From: Mycolicibacterium arenosum
GTDB lineage: Bacteria; Actinomycetota; Actinomycetes; Mycobacteriales; Mycobacteriaceae
Assembly: GCF_024320865.1 (NCBI RefSeq)
Contig: NZ_JANDBD010000016.1
Coordinates: 62,001 to 126,000, forward strand
Length of the DNA stretch: 64,000 bases
Direction: 5' to 3'
Below are positions 61,031 to 64,000 of the stretch, in pieces. The translations under genes were made by a program, and so were the position numbers. The notes beneath the pieces were generated by a model. The model was not told where the DNA came from and did no database searches. It saw only the letters and a program-made list of their open reading frames with translations. How positions within the stretch are numbered: the first letter of the stretch is position 1; each line of letters begins with the position of its first letter.

Positions 61031-61836
61031 GCCCTCGCTCCGATCCACATGGCGATGCCGATGACGGCGACCATGCCGATGATCCACGCCGCCATGCCCT
61101 CCGGCGCGGGTCCGAATCCGCCGAGGCCGTAGCCACCGGGATTGGGGGTCTCCGCCGCCTCGCGGACGTACGCGACGATGTCGCGCTTCTCCTCGGGGCT
61201 GAGCTGGCGATCGGAGAACTTCGGCATGTTCTGCGGGCCGGTGAGCATGGCCGTGTAGATCTGCGCCGGGTTGGCCGGGCTCAGCTCGGGGGCGTACTTA
61301 CCGGAGGACAGCGCACCGCCCTTACCCGTGAAGTTGTGGCACGACGCGCAATTGAGGCGGAACAGGTCACCGCCGCGCGCGACGTTGGTGTTCATCGTCA
61401 GCTCGTCCTGCAGGATCTCGCCGTTGCTGCCGCGCGGGACGACCGGGCCGCCGCCGTTGGCCTGGATGAAGGCACCCAGCGCGTCGATCTGATTCGGGTC
61501 GAAGGCCGGGTCCTTGCGCGGGGCCTGCGCCTCTCCGCGCATCGCGGGCATCCGGCCGGACGACACCTGGAAGTACACCGCCGCCTCGCCGGTGCCGATG
61601 AGGCTCGGCCCGCGGTCCTGCACACCCTGCAGGTTCGCGCCGTGGCAGGAGACGCACGAGGTGTCGTACAACTGCTCGCCCTTGCGCAGCAGCGCCGCCG
61701 ACTCCTCGTCGGCGACCGCGACCTGCGGCGTGGGTGTGAGGGTGGCCGCCAGGCCACCCGCGACGAGAAGTCCGATCAGCAGCAGCAGTGCTGCCGACAG
61801 GCGTCGGCGCAGCCGTCGGCGGGACTTGTCGGTCAT
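61027..61836 (-). CDS. qcrC: Dihaem cytochrome c subunit of the bcc complex
   Basis: 269 residues. A basic N-terminus and helix (about 14-35) anchor it, two haem c sites are Cys61-Cys64-His65 and Cys163-Cys166-His167, and a C-terminal helix (about 245-265) anchors the other end. The two haems replace a soluble cytochrome c and pass electrons directly to CtaC. The ATG at 61836 has AGGGG; ATGs further upstream are possible. It starts 23 bases after ctaE. Confidence 0.96.
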   Translation of the reverse strand: MTDKSRRRLRRRLSAALLLLIGLLVAGGLAATLTPTPQVAVADEESAALLRKGEQLYDTSCVSCHGANLQGVQDRGPSLIGTGEAAVYFQVSSGRMPAMRGEAQAPRKDPAFDPNQIDALGAFIQANGGGPVVPRGSNGEILQDELTMNTNVARGGDLFRLNCASCHNFTGKGGALSSGKYAPELSPANPAQIYTAMLTGPQNMPKFSDRQLSPEEKRDIVAYVREAAETPNPGGYGLGGFGPAPEGMAAWIIGMVAVIGIAMWIGARA

Positions 61837-61859
61837 CGAACCCCTTCTCATCGACGCCC

Positions 61860-62471
61860 TCATCGGACGAAGTAGATAACGGCGAACAGCGCGATCCAGA
61901 CGATGTCGACGAAGTGCCAGTAGTACGACACCACGATCGCGGCGGTCGCCTGTGCCGGCGTGAACTTCGACATGCGCGTTCTCATTAACAGGAAGACGAA
62001 TGCGACCAGGCCGCCGATGACGTGCAGACCGTGGAATCCGGTGGCGAGGTAGAACACCGACCCGTACGCGCTGCCGGGAATCGTGGTGCCCTCTTCGACG
62101 AGGTGGATGTACTCGTAGCCCTGGCCGAGGACGAAGAAGAGCCCCATCAGGAACGTGATCACGTACCAGCGACGGAGGCCGTAGACGTCACCGCGCTCGG
62201 CGGCGAAAACGCCCATCTGACAGGTGAACGACGACGCGATGAGGACCAGCGTCACCGGTACGGCGAGCGCGAGGTTCAACTCGGTGGGCGCCGGCGGCCA
62301 ATCGCCGTCGGCCTGAGCGCGTGCGGTGAAGTACATTGCGAACAGTCCAGCAAAGAACATCAGCTCACTGGAAAGCCATACAATGGTGCCGACACTGACC
62401 ATATTCGGCCGGTTCAGCGAATGCACCCGCGACGTGATCGCGGTTCCCGAAGTGCCTACAGCGCTCGTCAC
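61860..62471 (-). CDS. ctaE: Cytochrome c oxidase subunit III
   Basis: 203 residues with five helices, closely matching the M. tuberculosis CtaE N-terminus (TSAVGTSGTAITSRVHSLNRPN). Conserved features are WLSSELMFFAGLFAMYF, FVLGQGYEY and ATGFHGLHVIGGL, and the last helix SYYWHFVDIVWIALF. The GTG at 62471 starts the ctaE-qcrCAB operon; a longer frame upstream overlaps the trpD leader and is rejected. Confidence 0.96.
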   Translation of the reverse strand: MTSAVGTSGTAITSRVHSLNRPNMVSVGTIVWLSSELMFFAGLFAMYFTARAQADGDWPPAPTELNLALAVPVTLVLIASSFTCQMGVFAAERGDVYGLRRWYVITFLMGLFFVLGQGYEYIHLVEEGTTIPGSAYGSVFYLATGFHGLHVIGGLVAFVFLLMRTRMSKFTPAQATAAIVVSYYWHFVDIVWIALFAVIYFVR

Positions 62472-62618
62472 ATCAAGAAGTATGACGCTTTGTAGTTGTT
62501 GAACTCCACCCGGGTCGGAACATTCGTCACTTATTCGTCTCGGTTCGGCCGCGTTCGTGCGCTCCGGCATGCGGAGGAGCGGATCGGCGGGCGGCGGTGC
62601 CCGACATACACTTCGCGC

Positions 62619-63677
62619 GTGTCTTCCGACGAAACTCAGACGTGGCCCCATCTCCTCGGGCGGCTGACCACCCGACAGGCGCTACTGCCCGGGCAGGCGG
62701 CCTGGGCGATGGACCAGATCATGACCGGCGCGGCGACACCCGCGCAGATCGCCGGGTTCGCCGTGTCGATGAAGATGAAGAGCCCGACGTCGGCGGAGGT
62801 CACCGAACTGGCCGACACCGTGCTGCGGCACGCCCGCCGGGTGCCGACCGACGAGATCGGCACCTCCACGGTCGACGTCGTCGGCACCGGCGGCGACGGC
62901 GCGAACACCGTGAACCTGTCGACGATGGCGTCGATCGTCGTGGCGGCGGCGGGGATCCCCGTCGTGAAGCACGGCAACCGTGCCGCGTCGTCGCTGTCGG
63001 GCGGCGCGGACACCCTCGAGGCGCTCGGCGTGCGCATCGATCTCGGTCCCGACGACGTGGCGCGCTCGGTCGCGGAGGTCGGCATCGGATTCTGCTTCGC
63101 CCCGCAGTTCCACCCCTCCTACCGGCACGCGTCGGGGGTCCGCCGTGAGATCGGCGTGCCAACGGTGTTCAACATCCTCGGTCCGCTGACGAACCCGGCG
63201 GGACCGCGGGCGGGTTTGATCGGCTGCGCCTGGGGCGATCTGGCGGAGGTGATGGCCGGAGTGTTCGCCAACCGCGGTGCCAGCGCGCTCGTGGTGCACG
63301 GCGACGACGGCCTCGACGAGCTGACCACCACTACGACGAGCACGATCTGGCGGGTGCAGGCCGGCACGATCGAGCGGCTGACCTTCGACCCCGCGGCGTT
63401 CGGCTTCGCCCGCGCGGAGCTGTCCGAGCTCACCGGCGGCGACGCCGAAGCCAACGCGGCCTCGGTGCGAGAGGTGCTCGGTGGTGCAACGGGCCCGGTG
63501 CGCGACGCCGTCGTCCTCAACGCGGCCGGGGCGATGGTCGCCCATGCCGGGCTGTCGAGCGACGCCAAGTGGGTGCCCGCCTGGGAGGCCGGCCTGGCCC
63601 GCGCCAAGGAGTCGATCGACTCGGGCGCCGCCGAACAGCTGTTGTCGCGCTGGGTGCGGTTCACCCAGAAGCTCTGA
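62619..63677 (+). CDS. trpD: Anthranilate phosphoribosyltransferase
   Basis: 352 residues. It transfers phosphoribose to anthranilate in tryptophan synthesis. The PRPP-binding loop VVGTGGDGANTVNLST, the KHGNRAASSLSGGADTLEALG block and FNILGPLTNPA are intact. The GTG at 62619 is chosen; a longer frame reaches into the ctaE leader. The 3' end overlaps the next, convergent gene by 17 bases. Equivalent to Rv2192c. Confidence 0.95.
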   Translation: MSSDETQTWPHLLGRLTTRQALLPGQAAWAMDQIMTGAATPAQIAGFAVSMKMKSPTSAEVTELADTVLRHARRVPTDEIGTSTVDVVGTGGDGANTVNLSTMASIVVAAAGIPVVKHGNRAASSLSGGADTLEALGVRIDLGPDDVARSVAEVGIGFCFAPQFHPSYRHASGVRREIGVPTVFNILGPLTNPAGPRAGLIGCAWGDLAEVMAGVFANRGASALVVHGDDGLDELTTTTTSTIWRVQAGTIERLTFDPAAFGFARAELSELTGGDAEANAASVREVLGGATGPVRDAVVLNAAGAMVAHAGLSSDAKWVPAWEAGLARAKESIDSGAAEQLLSRWVRFTQKL

Positions 63678-64000
63678 GGCCCGCGGGCCCGGAGCCGAGC
63701 CGAGGGCGCAGCATCCGCGTCATCTCGACGTCCTCATCGGCGAGCTGCCTGGCCGCGACGCGGGCCGAGCGCGCGGTGGCGGCCCACTCGGCGTGCCTGC
63801 CCGCCGCTCCCAGCGGGGTGGCGTAGCCGTCGTCGGCCCGCACCACGCGGACTCCCGGCTGAGCCAGCCACCGGGCCAGCAGCGCCGTCTCCTCGACGAT
63901 CGCACCGCCCAACGGGCTGGGCGTCGGCAGGATCGCCTGGGCGCCCGCCGTTATCGCGTCGACGACGGGCATCGGCGGGACCCCGCGCACGGCGTTGCCC
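63661..64000 (-). CDS. C-terminal fragment, probably DEDD exonuclease-type protein (Rv2191-like)
   Basis: The frame is open to the window edge, so only the last ~113 residues are seen. They include PMPVVDAITAGAQAILPTPSPLGGAIVEETALLARWLAQPGVRVVRAD and an Arg/Ala-rich helix. The EETALLARWLAQPGVRV pattern and the position next to trpD fit the C-terminus of the actinobacterial DEDD exonuclease/GIY-YIG proteins (Rv2191), but no catalytic motif is in view. The assignment rests mainly on synteny. Confidence 0.5.
   Translation of the reverse strand, partial: GNAVRGVPPMPVVDAITAGAQAILPTPSPLGGAIVEETALLARWLAQPGVRVVRADDGYATPLGAAGRHAEWAATARSARVAARQLADEDVEMTRMLRPRLGSGPAGLRASG

Overview
The window is high-G+C actinobacterial chromosome and reads as a Mycobacterium, most likely a rapidly growing environmental (Mycolicibacterium-type) species. 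Gene content and order follow, in reverse, the Mycobacterium tuberculosis block from about Rv2236c (cobD) to Rv2192c (trpD). Landmarks are ptkA-ptpA-SURF1, the RNase HI/acid phosphatase fusion, glnA2-glnE, glnA1, lipA-lipB-dlaT, ephD-pepB, gcvT-ilvE, cobT-cobS, adoK-asnB-ctaC and ctaE-qcrCAB-trpD. Gene names rest on recognised motifs and this remembered synteny; no database search was run.

Bases 1-7.6 kb: the 3' part of an exported-type glycoside hydrolase with a low-complexity tail, then cobD, then two divergent operons. One is ptkA-like/ptpA/SURF1 (minus). The other is Nif3-like/zinc-ribbon/RNase H-phosphatase (plus). A small two-helix membrane protein follows. 7.6-16.3 kb: an XRE-cupin regulator divergent from a thioredoxin-reductase-like flavoprotein plus methyltransferase, an AraC regulator/VOC pair, the RNase P RNA gene rnpB, a CYTH-CHAD protein, an enoyl-CoA hydratase, panB and a wax ester/triacylglycerol synthase-like acyltransferase.

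16.3-29 kb: two Hip1-type exported alpha/beta hydrolases, then the nitrogen block. GlnA2, the adenylyltransferase GlnE with two co-transcribed genes, two DoxX genes, a threonine aldolase and the main glutamine synthetase GlnA1. GlnA1 carries the adenylylation tyrosine and is preceded by a four-element GlnR-type operator. 29-38.5 kb: RDD and DUF4191 membrane proteins, lipA, lipB, a TIGR01777 epimerase and the two-lipoyl-domain E2 DlaT in one minus-strand run. Next come a small unrecognised protein, a solo TnpB RNA-guided nuclease gene of IS605/IS607 type, and ephD.

38.5-50.6 kb: leucyl aminopeptidase, a class III adenylyl cyclase, gcvT, ilvE, then a probable guanidine module: an arginase-family ureohydrolase divergent from a sodium:solute symporter whose leader contains a guanidine-I (ykkC) riboswitch. 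After it come cobS/cobT/cobU with a DUF3043 membrane protein, and glycerate kinase. 50.6-64 kb: an A-type Fe-S carrier, a membrane protein, adenosine kinase, asnB, and the aerobic respiratory block ctaC-ctaF-mmpS3-Rv2197c-like facing ctaE-qcrC-qcrA-qcrB across a strong shared hairpin. The window ends with trpD and the C-terminal end of a further gene.

The strongest items for follow-up are the guanidine-I riboswitch/symporter/ureohydrolase locus at 43.4-46.4 kb and the catalytically intact solo TnpB with a candidate omega-RNA end at 35.1-36.6 kb.
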